Positions 11,674 through 23,168 of a DNA stretch of 64,000 nucleotides are shown here, in pieces; position 1 is the first letter of the stretch; each line of letters opens with the position of its first letter. Made by a program: the position numbers and the translations under genes. The DNA is taken from contig CM022668.1 in assembly GCA_012295275.1 (NCBI GenBank), positions 5,479,583-5,543,582 of the forward strand. The letters run 5' to 3'. The stretch is from Chrysomallon squamiferum. Its lineage: Eukaryota; Mollusca; Gastropoda; Neomphalida; Peltospiridae. The notes under the pieces were generated by a model. It saw nothing but the letters and a program-made list of their open reading frames with translations, did no database searches and was not told where the DNA came from.

Positions 11674-13475
11674 CAAATAAACAAACACTCAAACACACAC
11701 TCACAAACAAACACTTGCATAATAAATCAGTTATAGATGCTGACATTTTCCATGTTATTGTTTATACAGCAATGAAAATTTAACATAAACAAAAATAAAC
11801 TTTCAACATAAATGAAACACACACACACACACACAAATGCAAACAAATAGTAGAGAACAAAATGTAGTAAATAAATAGATGAACAGAAAAAGAAAAAGAA
11901 ATAAAATTGTTGATTTTTGGAAGTAGAATGTTCCATGTAAGTAAAAACATTGTTTAAAAAGTAACAAAATCTCAAATATATCATCTTATTCTGTAATTCA
12001 TTATCAGCAAAACAAATTTCTCTAGAATTTCACCTCATATTTGCCAACTGTTTTGTGTTTTCAGAGAGCTGATTTACTTTAGACTAAAACATTACCTTGT
12101 GGCAGAATTCTAAACCTGGTTTCCAGTGCCAGTGCCATTATTGCCTTGAGGGTGAATGACTCAAATTCTGTAATGTTAAGTCAGGAATATGTCACAGATT
12201 AGTGTATCAGGTATAGCTGAAAAAAAAATATGAAAATATGAAAAATGAATGAAATAATAATTAAAAATTAAGAACATTTAACACAAACAAACAGATGTGA
12301 TAATAATAATAATAATAAGAGACAATGATGATAATTATAATGATGATGAATGGAGCAATGAATGAATGAATAATGAACAAAATGTAATAAATAAACAGAC
12401 AAATAGAAAAAGTGGAAAACAAAAGATAATCCATTATCTTTGTAAGTGAAAACATTGTATGTCAAAACGATATAACCGTATTAATTCAGAAATAGAACCA
12501 GTGAATCACCACTTAAATACAGATCTACAAATTTCAACAGCAAACTGAAGAAAAAATTAAAATGAATATTTAAAACTTAATTAATACAAGGAAGTAAAAT
12601 TAAGCATTTCAATTTAAAGTGAATATTTTGAAATGCGGACAAAAAGTGTAAATACATTTTGTATGCATATTTATAAATTATTAATTTTATTGTGATAAAT
12701 GTTTGCTAATAACATAGTTTTTGAATAAAAATAATCAGACTGAGTAATTACAGATGCTGACATTTTCCATTTTATTGTGGTATTATTTTGTTTATTAGTA
12801 ATATTGAAATTCTTAAAGGCATTAATAAATAGAACTAATAAGATAAGTTAAAACTTGGAAATCCTTGATTCAAGGAATAAATTACAGAAACGATGATGAA
12901 ATCTGATAATTTACACTTTTACAGGATTATTTCTACATTAAAAAAAAAAAAAATCAAAATATAGTTACAATACAAATTAATTGTCAGTTTTATGATTCTT
13001 GTGTCATTTAGGAATTTTTTTTTTTTTTTTTTTTTACCTGATTCCGATGGACTTTGTGTTGGTTGAGGATTCTTTGTTATAACCATAAATAATCAAGTTA
13101 TTTGTTGAAACTTATCTATGAAAACAGTATTGAGTAATTAATTTTATTTTAAAATATTTGTTTCAAAAGTATATATTAGTAATAGTGAACTGCGTATATT
13201 AGTTATGAATAATCAAAAGTGATAACTGTTGTTTTATCTCACTGACTTCTAAAACAATTAAATTTTTAAGTTAAAAATATGAAAAAAACGATGGCAAAAA
13301 CAATTTCATTTCGTTTTACGATGTTTCTGTTCAATGACTAACTCATTCAAATCAAAACGACGTAAAGCTGTTACAATAACTGATTATATTAGACTATCAA
13401 ACATTTACCTACCTGTCCACAGTAGTGGCAAGAATAAATATTCTGTCCTAACATCAGTTATATTTATAATTTCCC
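4089..13475 (-). CDS. Caspase-8-like protease, copy A, lacking death-fold prodomain
   Basis: Multi-exon cysteine protease gene. Exons on the minus strand, in transcription order: leader about 13475-13413 (untranslated); 13115-13038 with ATG at 13086-13084 and an in-frame TGA two codons before; 10375-10325; 9602-9573; 8041-8000; 7092-7027; 6634-6536; 6081-5782; 5418-5235; 4218-4089, stop at 4089-4091. Coding lengths sum to 951 nt, about 316 residues, and all junction phases agree. Catalytic His lies in SHGTEG (codon 5933-5935) and Cys in QACQGQ (codon 5804-5806), the caspase-8-type pentapeptide. The S1-pocket Arg is in KRKGTDED and the p10 Arg in FASFRSRSAG. p10 ends LRKKLIF. The usual Trp of the GSW motif is Leu (GSLYI). 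The DEDs are gone by deletion and only the tail of a death domain exon remains near 12090, so adaptor recruitment through death folds is unlikely. The catalytic core is very secure; the small linker exons are less so. Confidence 0.85.
5235..5418 (-). CDS. Caspase A exon: inter-subunit linker and p10 start
   Basis: Acceptor TTTACAG and donor GTAAGT flank an exon whose first residues contain Asp-rich IDSDID, a plausible processing site between p20 and p10 (inference). It then reads ADFLLGYATVPGFASFR, the p10 substrate-binding loop with its conserved Arg. The S2 aromatic position is Phe, where caspase-8 has Tyr and caspase-3 has Trp. Confidence 0.88.
5782..6081 (-). CDS. Caspase A exon: p20 catalytic core
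   Basis: A 300-nt exon between acceptor TTTCTAG and donor GTATGT. It encodes the p20 beta-sheet core (LIDTFGNLGFKINY), the catalytic His in ILSHGTEG and the catalytic Cys in FFMQACQGQ. No stop or frameshift is seen. Copy B has the same 300-nt exon at 26647-26946. Confidence 0.93.
6536..6634 (-). CDS. Caspase A exon: p20 first strand and S1-pocket Arg
   Basis: A 99-nt exon, phase 1 to phase 1, between TTCTAG and GTAAGT. It reads ICLIINNRDFYKDPVKPEA and ends KRKGTDEDA. ICLIINN is the first p20 strand; the Arg before KGTD corresponds to the conserved S1-pocket Arg (Arg64 of caspase-3). Confidence 0.9.
7027..7092 (-). CDS. Caspase A exon: entry to p20 (66 nt)
   Basis: A 66-nt phase 1-1 exon with donor GTTTGT and a weak acceptor ending CTTGAG. 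It reads YFRGVREQNAVPCYKMNAK, the stretch just before the first p20 strand, where caspase-8 also has a Y-K-M-x-x-x-P-R-G motif. In copy B this exon exists twice, also at 66 nt. Confidence 0.78.
8000..8041 (-). CDS. Caspase A candidate linker exon (42 nt)
   Basis: Donor GTATTT is fair, but the acceptor (ATGAAG) is poor because sequence present in the other linker exons is missing. Phase 1-1, open, reading VMRRSGRTRAANKS, a strongly basic peptide. Homologous to the linker exons at 10325 and 29378. It may be skipped. Confidence 0.4.
9573..9602 (-). CDS. Caspase A candidate 30-nt microexon
   Basis: Acceptor TATTTTTCAG and a perfect donor GTAAGT bracket 30 nt, phase 1-1, reading LLDELHTDP. I found no counterpart in copy B. 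The splice sites are good, but so short an exon can arise by chance. Confidence 0.4.
10325..10375 (-). CDS. Caspase A linker exon (51 nt)
   Basis: A 51-nt phase 1-1 exon with acceptor GTGTTTCAG and donor GTAAAT, reading DPEISIREPGADEATTT. Two copy-B exons (29378-29428 and 29000-29050) have the same length, phase and first residues (x-P-[ED]-I-S), which supports a real exon in the disordered linker before p20. Confidence 0.65.
12060..12140 (-). pseudogene. Remnant of the death domain exon in caspase A
   Basis: On the minus strand, ALALETRF and PQG up to a GTAATG donor (near 12092) match the end of the copy-B death domain exon (IAALETMFGKQPQG). The helical body of the domain is missing. Shorter remains of the same donor region occur near 8690, 9320 and 11350. 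Confidence 0.6.
13038..13115 (-). CDS. Caspase A start exon, remnant of the DED exon
   Basis: The last part reads TKNPQPTQSPSES up to donor GTAAAA and matches the end of the copy-B DED exon (KNPQLTQSPTSEPG). Everything upstream of it in the DEDs is deleted. At the junction an ATG (13084-13086) is in frame and yields MVITKNPQ. An acceptor TTTTCATAG lies at 13116. Deletion and frame are read directly from the sequence; use of this ATG is inferred. Confidence 0.6.
13413..13475 (-). other. Caspase A leader exon (5' untranslated)
   Basis: Donor CAG|GTAGGT is conserved at 33527 in copy B, with matching sequence upstream. It has no ATG in copy A. Its start is inferred as about 30 nt downstream of a TATA-like box at 13504-13511. 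Confidence 0.4.
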
Positions 13476-13503
13476 TCAGAACATTCCCACAAGGGATTTC
13501 CCC

Positions 13504-13511
13504 TTTATAAA
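13504..13511 (-). promoter_or_regulatory. TATA-like box of caspase A
   Basis: The palindromic TTTATAAA sits about 95 nt before the conserved leader-exon donor. The matching place in copy B (near 33640) reads CTTAAG and has no TATA box. Role inferred from position only. Confidence 0.35.
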
Positions 13512-13689
13512 GGTCGTGTTCATTTTTGTCAAGATTTTACAAAACCAAAACCGGTTGTAGATGATTATCTGGGATAATATGAGAAAATAAAGAGAAACAG
13601 TGAGAAATAAAAACCGGTTTGCAACAATCGAACAGCACCATAGCGTAGCGATAAGCATGCGCAGTTCATGGCGCATTTCTCGTGACTGT

Positions 13690-14726
13690 ATTGTTAGCTG
13701 AAAAGTGTTTATTTATACTGAATACAGACCATTAACGAACAAATTTATTAAAAATGTATGTTTTTTTTCTTTTTCTTTTTATTTTTTTTAATGTTTTTAT
13801 AATGGTTGTCCGTTCTATTAGCGGTTCATGTCGGTCGTAGGTTACTCATTAGACAAACTAGATAGTAAATATTCTAAATAAATTAAAGGTTTTCCGCGAA
13901 TTCCTGCCTCAGTGTTTCGTGATTTTCCAACAACTTCTAGATTATATTAGACTGAAACGTTAAACAAACGTTACGAAAACAAACAAACAAAAACATTTTT
14001 GTTGTACCTGATTCACACGTTACTACTAATAATTATAGTTGTAAATTTATGTATTGAGTACTTTCCAGTGTTAATGTGTGATGGTGTCGTCTGATTCTGG
14101 AACAAAACAACAAATAAAATCTACGTAATTTACATTCACTTACATACGGTAAACAGACAGATGGATATAAAATGTATTAAAATAAATAAATAAATAAATC
14201 AGCAACTTATTACAGAGCCACTGTTTCTCTTTCTTTCTTTTTTAAATTTAATTTCTATAGTTTTCTTACTTATTTCTTACTTGTTTCTTCTTATTATTAT
14301 TGTTGTTGCTGTTATTATTAAAATGTTCCTAGTCTTCAAACAAGAGGAACGAAAAAACGGAGATCTTGAGTATAACAAACTGCCTCTGAAGCTGTTATTT
14401 TATTTATATATTTTTAACTTATTATATTTATATAATTTATTTATTTATATTTATTTTTTGTTTATTTATTTATTTATTTGTAATTTTCTTAAGTCAATCT
14501 TTTGAACGACTATCAAGACTAAAATGGAAGGGAAGTAACTCCAATCTGATGTTTCCAAAAATTAAATTTAATCCGAAGTATAAATGCAGTTAATTATCCA
14601 AAACTGGAATATGTAAAATCAATTTAAAAAAAGAAATGAAATAAAGTAAAACCAATATTTTAGCTTTTTGTTTTATATTTAATTAATGTTATAATATATA
14701 CATTAATCCATAAACACCACTCAGTA

Positions 14727-14779
<53 letters not shown>

Positions 14780-15325
14780 AACACACGCAATACTTATACA
14801 GCTGCTGGTACTACTACCCCTATTAACATCTATCTACACCGCAATCACGACTACTACTACCGCTACCATTGTTATTTTTATTATCACAACAACTAAATAC
14901 TCCTACCATTACTACTACTACTAATACCTCAGCTGCTATAGACTTTTTACATTAAGTAACTACATATAACTACTGCTTCAATTTCAGTAATTACTACTGC
15001 TACTACTAGTAAACTACAAGTACCACTACTAACACCCCTTTCTCTTCCTATCTCTGTTTCTCTATTCCTATATAGAAAATACTGTTATGTAACCTGGGTT
15101 CTTTTTTTTTCCTTCTTTTTTTCTCATTATAGAATGTTCCACGAGGACTATTAAACATTAGATGATGATCATCATCATCATCATGATAATAATAATAATA
15201 ATAATGATAATAATAACAAAGATAACGATAATGATAATGATGATGATGATAATAATAGTAATAATACAACACACTTTTTAATTTTTTTCCTCTCCCCAGA
15301 ATATGTTTTTATTGTTTTATTTTAG
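13690..15325. other. Intergenic DNA between divergent genes (copy A)
   Basis: Contains (AAT)n at 14730-14778, a TACTAC/TATTAC-rich stretch to about 15010 and GAT/AAT repeats at 15160-15266. It may hold promoter elements for both directions; none is clear. Confidence 0.4.
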
Positions 15326-15384
15326 AAAAGTGATGGATGCCATGTTTCTGCCTGTGTTTTTATTTCTTTTGATGACCGAAGCTG
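15326..15384 (+). CDS. Signal-peptide-like first coding exon, copy A
   Basis: After acceptor TTATTTTAG an ATG at 15333 starts MDAMFLPVFLFLLMTEAG, ending at donor G|GTGAGT. Short N-region, hydrophobic core and small residues at the end look like a secretory signal peptide. No later exon could be recognised on the plus strand before the tandem repeats, so the gene may be an orphaned 5' fragment, or its remaining exons lie far away. It is divergent from caspase A. Confidence 0.5.
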
Positions 15385-16331
15385 GTGAGTATTTTCTTTC
15401 TGTATATTTTATTATTATTATTTATGTAATTTGTTTGTTTGGTTAATTGGATGGTTGTTTATTCCTTATATTATTTATTTACTTGTTCTTAGTCTTTATT
15501 CTTGTATAAATGTTTATCCATGATGAAATTTTATGTTGAAATAATTATATTAGGTCTTTGGGAAAAGCAGTTACTGTTTTCATTGTGATTGGTATTTTAT
15601 TTCTTTTCATTTTATTCTTCTATTTTTTTATTGTTTTTTAATTTGGTTATAATTAATCAAATTTTGTAAATTTGTTTTTATTTCTTTAAAGCAAAGCCAA
15701 CAGATAAAATAATAATGTTTGTTCATTTAATCTAGTTTTAATATTTTTTATATTGTGTTTATTCATGGTGATCAAATTCAAAATAATAAAAATAAAGTAA
15801 TAATCTTTCTTCCTTGTACATTAATCATTTTCAACAAGTCAAGTGCAGTTTGATTATTTTAATGAGATATCTATTGTAAATATACACAACGGGTATAATA
15901 ACTGATATATTTTTCTCATTCATTAACAGATCTCAAGGCTTACTGGTCACTTTTAACTTTTGTTTTAAATGGCAGAACATTTTAAAAACTTAAAATTTCC
16001 CTGCATGAAAACAATGACAGACATGTTAATACTGTATGAATTATTCAAAATTTTTCTTTTTCTTTTTATAATTTTTTTTTCCAACAAATAAGGGGTAATG
16101 GTTATTTTAATTAAATTTTAACAGCTGTTTTATTCAAAAATTTATTTTGCCCCCCGAAAAAAAAAATTTAAATATTTTATTATTTCTGTTAAATTTGATG
16201 TGTAATTTTAATACTGTACAGTTTCTTGTCTAAAATTGAACAATTCTATTTTTTCTTCTATATAGTCAGACAATATAATGACTTAGGTTTGAATTAACTG
16301 GAACTGAATCTGTCTGAATATCAGAACTTAC

Positions 16332-16390
16332 CTCAGAAATTTTGGTAAATTCGAGCAACTGCTTTCTTCTTATCCTTAGCGAGTATAAAT
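16332..16390 (-). promoter_or_regulatory. Possible minus-strand promoter and first exon (copy A)
   Basis: On the minus strand an ATTGG box (16414-16418) is followed by a short exon-like stretch ending at donor GAG|GTAAGT (16332). Copy B keeps this at 36280 with the same CCAAT motif. It could be a distal promoter for the caspase; the signal-peptide exon would then be antisense to intron 1. Inference only. Confidence 0.3.
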
Positions 16391-16650
16391 GGCGTCGTCG
16401 ATACTTTAGAAGAACCAATCAGAGTACAGATAATAAACATCTACAGGTAACAACTATGTTCATCCGGTTCTAAAAATAAATCTGGGAATTCCGTATTATG
16501 TTACTATAATTAAAATATTTTTGTTATTTCTGTTAAATTTGGTGTGTAATTTTAACACTGTACAGTTTCTTGTGTAAAATTAAACAATTCTATTTTTTCT
16601 TATATATAGTCAGACAATATATATAGTTGATGTGAAAAAAAAAATACATA

Positions 16651-17953
16651 TATATTGTTTTTATTGTAGAGTGATTTGTATGTAATGTGACATCAAGTTG
16701 GAGTAAGTTTTATATCAAAAGATTTACTGTGCATTCAAATATCATTATTACCCATATAATTTATGTTACTAATAAAATGGACTTACGTGTTCCTGTGGCC
16801 TTCCGTGTACCACTATACTATAGTATAGGTATGTGCAGATAATCGCGATTAGCGGCTGCCGTTTCTTACCAATTAGGTGTTCCACTGAAAACGTGTTCCG
16901 CAAAAAACAACCGTAAACAACAAATTAATAAAGCAATTTAAATGGTAAAAAATCCTTATGCAGTTCATTGTTAGAAAATGACTCAACATTTTTTAATTAT
17001 ATTTTATTTATTTTTAAATATAAAAAAAATATATATTATTTTGTTGTTAATGTGTATAATCTACAAGTGTAAACAGTTGGTAGTGATTAATTTCCCCCAA
17101 AATAACGATTCTTTTCACTGTCCTCATGTATATATCTTTTAAATCAAATCCAAAAACTTACTTTATTGTAAAAAAATATATATAATAAAAAGTATAAAGT
17201 TACTTTTACTGTATGATATAACATTAAAATTTCAATAGTTATTACTATAATGAATGCTGCTGCATTTTGCAGGTGTTAATACAGAAGATATTATCTGCTG
17301 TAGGATCACAATGAACTGTCTTTAGTAATTTTTACCAAAATTTCTTACCTGTGTAATATTATTTTTTATTTTTTTTTATTATTATCATTTCCTTTTCATA
17401 TTCTTCTTTTAAAAAAATATATTACGTATATTTATTTTTTTATTTTTTTTTATTTTTTATCTTTTTGTACTGTTACTGTAATTTGCTGTCTTTAGTAGTT
17501 TTGTTTTAACTTTTTATCAGGAAATGTTAAAAGTAAAATACACAGAACTTGTACTTGAAAAATATGAAAAGAGAACATTTTGCTGTTGTTCTTGTTGGAA
17601 CTTATCAATTTTATTTTCTTATTTAATTTTTCAGATTTTATTTTTAATCGTATACAATAGTTTGAACAATCTTTGTCTAAAGTGTTTATTTTTGTAATCA
17701 ACATAAATACCTTGATCTTACTACTACTAACAACAAAAGCAACAACAACAACAGAGGCCATTGAGGATTATTTAAAATTAAGCAGTTTTCCCATATATAT
17801 ACTTAAAATTTACAGTTCACATAGTCCAGTACTCCAGTTATACATATCCCTTTCTCAAGTTATGGAAAAACATTTTCAAAATGTTATTCTGTTTTTCAGG
17901 AGAGTTACAAGAGTCGGGTACATTTTATTTAATTTTATGATTATATATATGTA

Positions 17954-18036
<83 letters not shown>

Positions 18037-19069
18037 AACCACAGGAAAATCTATATGAAGGTATATGTGTTAGCGTGGTGTGTGCATGTGTGTTTGTGTG
18101 TGCATGTGTGTATCTGTATGTGTGTATGTGTGTGTGTCATAATCAGAAAAACTAAATCCATGGCAGACAGAAGAAAAAAGTGGCAGACGGCAGATTCTTC
18201 TTATTTAAAAAGTTGTATGCTGGTAACTGCCTAATTTTACTGGTTTTATTAATATCTGCATTCCTTCAGCTGTTTCAATTTTTATGATTCTAAGACAATG
18301 GCCATTGCTTTGTTGTTCTTCTTCTTTTGTTTAATATGAATTAAAATGTAAAACGTATCTGTTTAAAAGTGTTGGGTTTGAAAATGTTTTATTACTATAC
18401 AAATGAAACAAATATTTAAATTCAAGAGTTAGTTTATCAAAATATTTTTAAATCAAACATTCGAACATCAATACTAATATGAAGCAACAAAAATAATTCA
18501 AATAGAGCCACTTGTGAAAGCTTGGTTTCCAAAATATTCTAGTGTTGCATAAAATGTCTAAAATAATCTATAACTTTGAAAATTGCTTCTTATCTTAAAA
18601 TAGTGTAAAAATAATAATAATATTAATTTAATAAACAAATGCTGGATTTATATAATAAACAAAAGAATAATACAAATGAAGTGTTTTAAATTGTGGCATT
18701 GTGATAACAAAATTAACTTCAGCACATCAAAATCATCAGTTATATATCTAAAAGTGTTCAGTTTGAAACTAGACACTCACAAGAAAATATGTCTAACTGG
18801 TTTAAGTTAGTTCGAATGCAAATTAAATAGACTGATTTAAATAAAACATCATTTTAAACAAAATGTAAAGAAAATCAAAGTGAACTCGTTAATGCTTGTT
18901 ACATATTAATTTATGTTAGTGTGAATGCAAATAAAATAAGCTGATTTAATTAAACCATTGTTAAAAGAAACTGCATCACGAAATTCAAAATGAATGCATA
19001 AATGTTTATTAAAATGTTTTAGCTTTGTGAGTTGATTCTGAGTTGATTAATAGAAAGAGCAACACAAAA
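16651..19069. other. AT-rich spacer with long (AG)n
   Basis: Very AT-rich, with an uninterrupted (AG)n at about 17958-18032 followed by a TG-rich stretch to 18137. No gene seen. Confidence 0.5.
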
Positions 19070-22000
19070 ACAAACAGAAGTAACAAATGAAAGCAAACTA
19101 ATAACTGCAATAGTATATATGTGTGCATTTTGTTGGTACATGATAAATTTAGCAGTAATTATTGTATAACGGGGAAAAACTGTTGACTTTTACTTAGTGT
19201 ATGTTTGAGTTGCTTTTGAATTTGTATACAGCTGAGAAAAATAAAACATTAAAAAGTTAACCTTCTGTTTTTATTTGATAAAGTATTTATTTATTTCAGC
19301 TTTTGTATGTGTGGTGTATATATCATCACTGATGTGGATAAACAATCAAGAAACTAGATACTATTTTCAAACAGATCAAATGTACACTTTTTATATTTCT
19401 TTAAACAAATTAACAACTTTACTACACCATAAAATAAGAATCAGTTATTTTGAATATCTATGTAATTTTCATCATTGTATCTTCCTTAACAAACAAAGCA
19501 ATCACTTGAAAATGTACCAAATGTTTGTTTATCCACTTTAACAAGAAACAATAACTTTAAAGTTTACAGAATTCATTTCATCTTATAAATATATTATGTC
19601 TAAAATATACTGATTATATTTAGACTATTTATGATCAGTAAAACTAGATATATATGGATATGAAAAACAAAATAAAATTAAATAGTTCAAAAAGGGCAAA
19701 ATTCTTTCTCTTCTTTCTTTAACTCTCATGCAGAAATACAATTCAAACTCAAAATTAAATTCCTTTAAGAATTACATGATTCATAATTAGGGAGGCAACA
19801 CATTCTATATTATATACAAGGTTGTTATTAATATATATTATCTTTCAAACATTAATGCATGTGGATAAACAATCAAGAAACTATACACAATTTTCAATCA
19901 TACACTTTTTACATTTCTTTAAACAAATTAACAACTTTACTACTCCATATATTAAGAATTAATTATGTTGAACATTTCATCATTATATCTTCCTTAACAA
20001 ACAAACAAAGCAATCACTTGAAAATGTACCAGGTGTTTGTTTGTCCACTTTAACAAGAAACAATAATTTCAAAATTTACAGAATGCATTTAGTGTTTTTA
20101 TCTTTCATGCAAAAACAAACAAAAAATAAAAAATATAAATATTACAAAGCAAAATTAAGAAATAGTTGAATCGCTTGAAAATTTACCAAATGTCTGTTAG
20201 TTCATTTTTAACAGGAAACACCAACACTAAAGTTAACAGAGTTTATTTATTCTTTTACTTTTCATGCAAAAACAAACAAACAAAATATTATACAGCCTTT
20301 AAAAATTGGCAAATATTTAAAACTAAAATACTGTCACAGTGACTAGTCTGAGTGGTATTGATATCTAAAATTTGGCTCGTTCGGTCTAAAGGGTAGCAGA
20401 CTATAATAGCGTCACATGACAAGAACTTAATTATCTGAGAAAAACAAACAGAAGTAATAAATGAAAGCAAATTAATAATTGCTATAGTATATAGGTGTGC
20501 ATTTTGTTAGTACATGATAAATTTAGCAGTAGATATTATTGTATAAGGGGGAAAACTGTTGACTTTTACTTTTTGTATTTTTGAGTTGCTTTTGAATTTG
20601 TATACAGCTGAGAAAAATAAAACATTAAAAAGTTAACCTTCTGTTTTTATTTGATAAAGTATTTATTTATTTCAGCTTTTGTATGTGTAGTGTATATATC
20701 ATCACTGATGTGGATAAACAATCAAGAAACTAGATACTATTTTCAAACAGATCAAATGTACACTTTTTATATTTCTCTAAACAAATTAGCAACTTTACTA
20801 CACCATAAAATAAGAATCAGTTATTTTGAATATCTATGTAATTTTCATCATTGTATCTTCCTTAACAAACAAAGCAATCACTTGAAAATGACCAGATGTT
20901 TGTTTATCCACTTTAACAAGAAACAATAACTTTAAAGTTTACAGAATTCATTTCATCTTATAAATATATTATGTCTAAAATATACTGATTATATTTAGAC
21001 TATTTATGATCAGTAAAACTAGATATATATGGATATGAAATACAAAATAAAATTAAATAGTTCAAAAAGGGCAAAATTCTTTCTCTTCTTTCTTTAACTC
21101 TCATGCAGAAATACAATTCAAACTCAAAATTAAATTCCTTTAAGAATTACATGATTCATAATTAGGGAGGCAACACATTCTATATTATATACAAGGTTGT
21201 TATTAATATATATTATCTTTGAAACATTAATGCATGTGGATAAACAATCAAGAAACTAGAATCTATTTTCAATCATACACTTTTTACATTTCTTTAAACA
21301 AATTAACAACTTTACTACTCCATATATTAAGAATTAATTATGTTGAACATTTCATCATTATATCTTCCTTAACAAACAAACAAAGCAATCACTTGAAAAT
21401 GCACCAGGTGTTTGTTTGTCCACTTTAACAAGAAACAATAACTTTAAAATTTACAGAATGCATTTAGAGTTTTTATCTTTCATGCAAAAACAAACAAAAA
21501 ATATAAAATATAAATATTAAAAAGCAAAATTAAGAATCAGTTGAATCGCTTGAAAATTTACCAAATGTCTGTTAGTCCATTTTTTAACAGGAAACACTAA
21601 CATTAAAGTTAACAGAGTTTATTTATTCTGTTACTTTTCATGCAAAAACAAAGAAACAAAATATTAAAAAGCCTTTAAAATTTAGCTTGGATTTAAAACT
21701 AAAATACTGTCAAGGTGACTAGTCTGAGTGGTATTGATATCTAAAATTTGGCTCGTTCGGTCTAAAGGGTAGCAGACTATAATAGCGTCACATGACAAGA
21801 ACTTAATTATCTGAGAAAAACAAACAGAAGTAATAAATGAAAGCAAATTAATAATTGCTATAGTATATAGGTGTGCATTTTGTTAGTACATGATAAATTT
21901 AGCAGTAGATATTATTGTATAAGGGGGAAAACTGTTGACTTTTACTTTTTGTATTTTTGAGTTGCTTTTGAATTTGTATACAGCTGAGAAAAATAAAACA

Positions 22001-23168
22001 TTAAAAAGTTAACCTTCTGTTTTTATTTGATAAAGTATTTATTTATTTCAGCTTTTGTATGTGTAGTGTATATATCATCACTGATGTGGATAAACAATCA
22101 AGAAACTAGATACTATTTTCAAACAGATCAAATGTACACTTTTTATATTTCTCTAAACAAATTAGCAACTTTACTACACCATAAAATAAGAATCAGTTAT
22201 TTTGAATATCTATGTAATTTTCATCATTGTATCTTCCTTAACAAACAAAGCAATCACTTGAAAATGACCAGATGTTTGTTTATCCACTTTAACAAGAAAC
22301 AATAACTTTAAAGTTTACAGAATTCATTTCATCTTATAAATATATTATGTCTAAAATATACTGATTATATTTAGACTATTTATGATCAGTAAAACTAGAT
22401 ATATATGGATATGAAATACAAAATAAAATTAAATAGTTCAAAAAGGGCAAAATTCTTTCTCTTCTTTCTTTAACTCTCATGCAGAAATACAATTCAAACT
22501 CAAAATTAAATTCCTTTAAGAATTACATGATTCATAATTAGGGAGGCAACACATTCTATATTATATACAAGGTTGTTATTAATATATATTATCTTTGAAA
22601 CATTAATGCATGTGGATAAACAATCAAGAAACTATATACAATTTTCAATCATACACTTTTTACATTTCTTTAAACAAATTAACAACTTTACTACTCCATA
22701 TATTAAGAATTAATTATGTTGAACATTTCATCATTATATCTTCCTTAACAAACAAACAAAGCAATCACTTGAAAATGTACCAGGTGTTTGTTTGTCCACT
22801 TTAACAAGAAACAATAACTTTAAAATTTACAGAATGCATTTAGTGTTTTTATCTTTCATGCAACAAACCAAAAATAAAAAATATAAATATTACAAAGCAA
22901 AATTAAGAAATAGTTGAATCGCTTGAAAATTTACCAAATGTCTGTTAGTCCATTTTTAACAGGAAACACTAACATTAAAGTTAACAGAGTTTATTTATTC
23001 TTTTACTTTTCATGCAAAAACAAAGAAACAAAATATTAAAAAGCCTATAAAATTTAGCTTGGATTTAAAACTAAAATACTGTCACAGTGACTAGTCTGAG
23101 TGGTATTGACACCTAAAGTTTGGCTCGTTCGGTCTAAAGGGTAGCAGACTATAATAGCATTACGTGAC
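19070..23168. repeat. Three tandem 1376-bp repeat units
   Basis: Units start near 19070, 20446 and 21822 (landmark ACAAACAGAAGTAA). Units 2 and 3 are nearly identical; unit 1 differs more. Each unit has two internal related blocks about 525 bp apart (ATGTGGATAAACAATCAAGA at 19333 and 19858). The repeated short reading frames (start MIKYLFISAFVCVVYISS) reflect the repeat and are not evidence of a gene. Confidence 0.92.

Larger units (their letters stand above)
3690..16650. repeat. Segmental duplication, copy A
   Basis: The caspase exons, leader exon, the TACTAC-rich stretch near 14800, the signal-peptide exon and about 1.3 kb after it recur near 23.8-36.5 kb at an offset of about 19.9-21.0 kb. 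Homology ends near 16650 and 36545. The offset varies because of microsatellites and indels. Confidence 0.85.

Noticed and set aside
16795-16910. Possible second pogo-like element end near GGTATGTGCAGATAATCGCG
   Set aside because: No matching inverted end or target duplication was found nearby.
19275-22804. Repeated 64-92-codon frames starting MIKYLF or MWINNQ
   Set aside because: They recur only because of the 1376-bp tandem repeat; they are short and rich in AT-biased residues, with no family resemblance.
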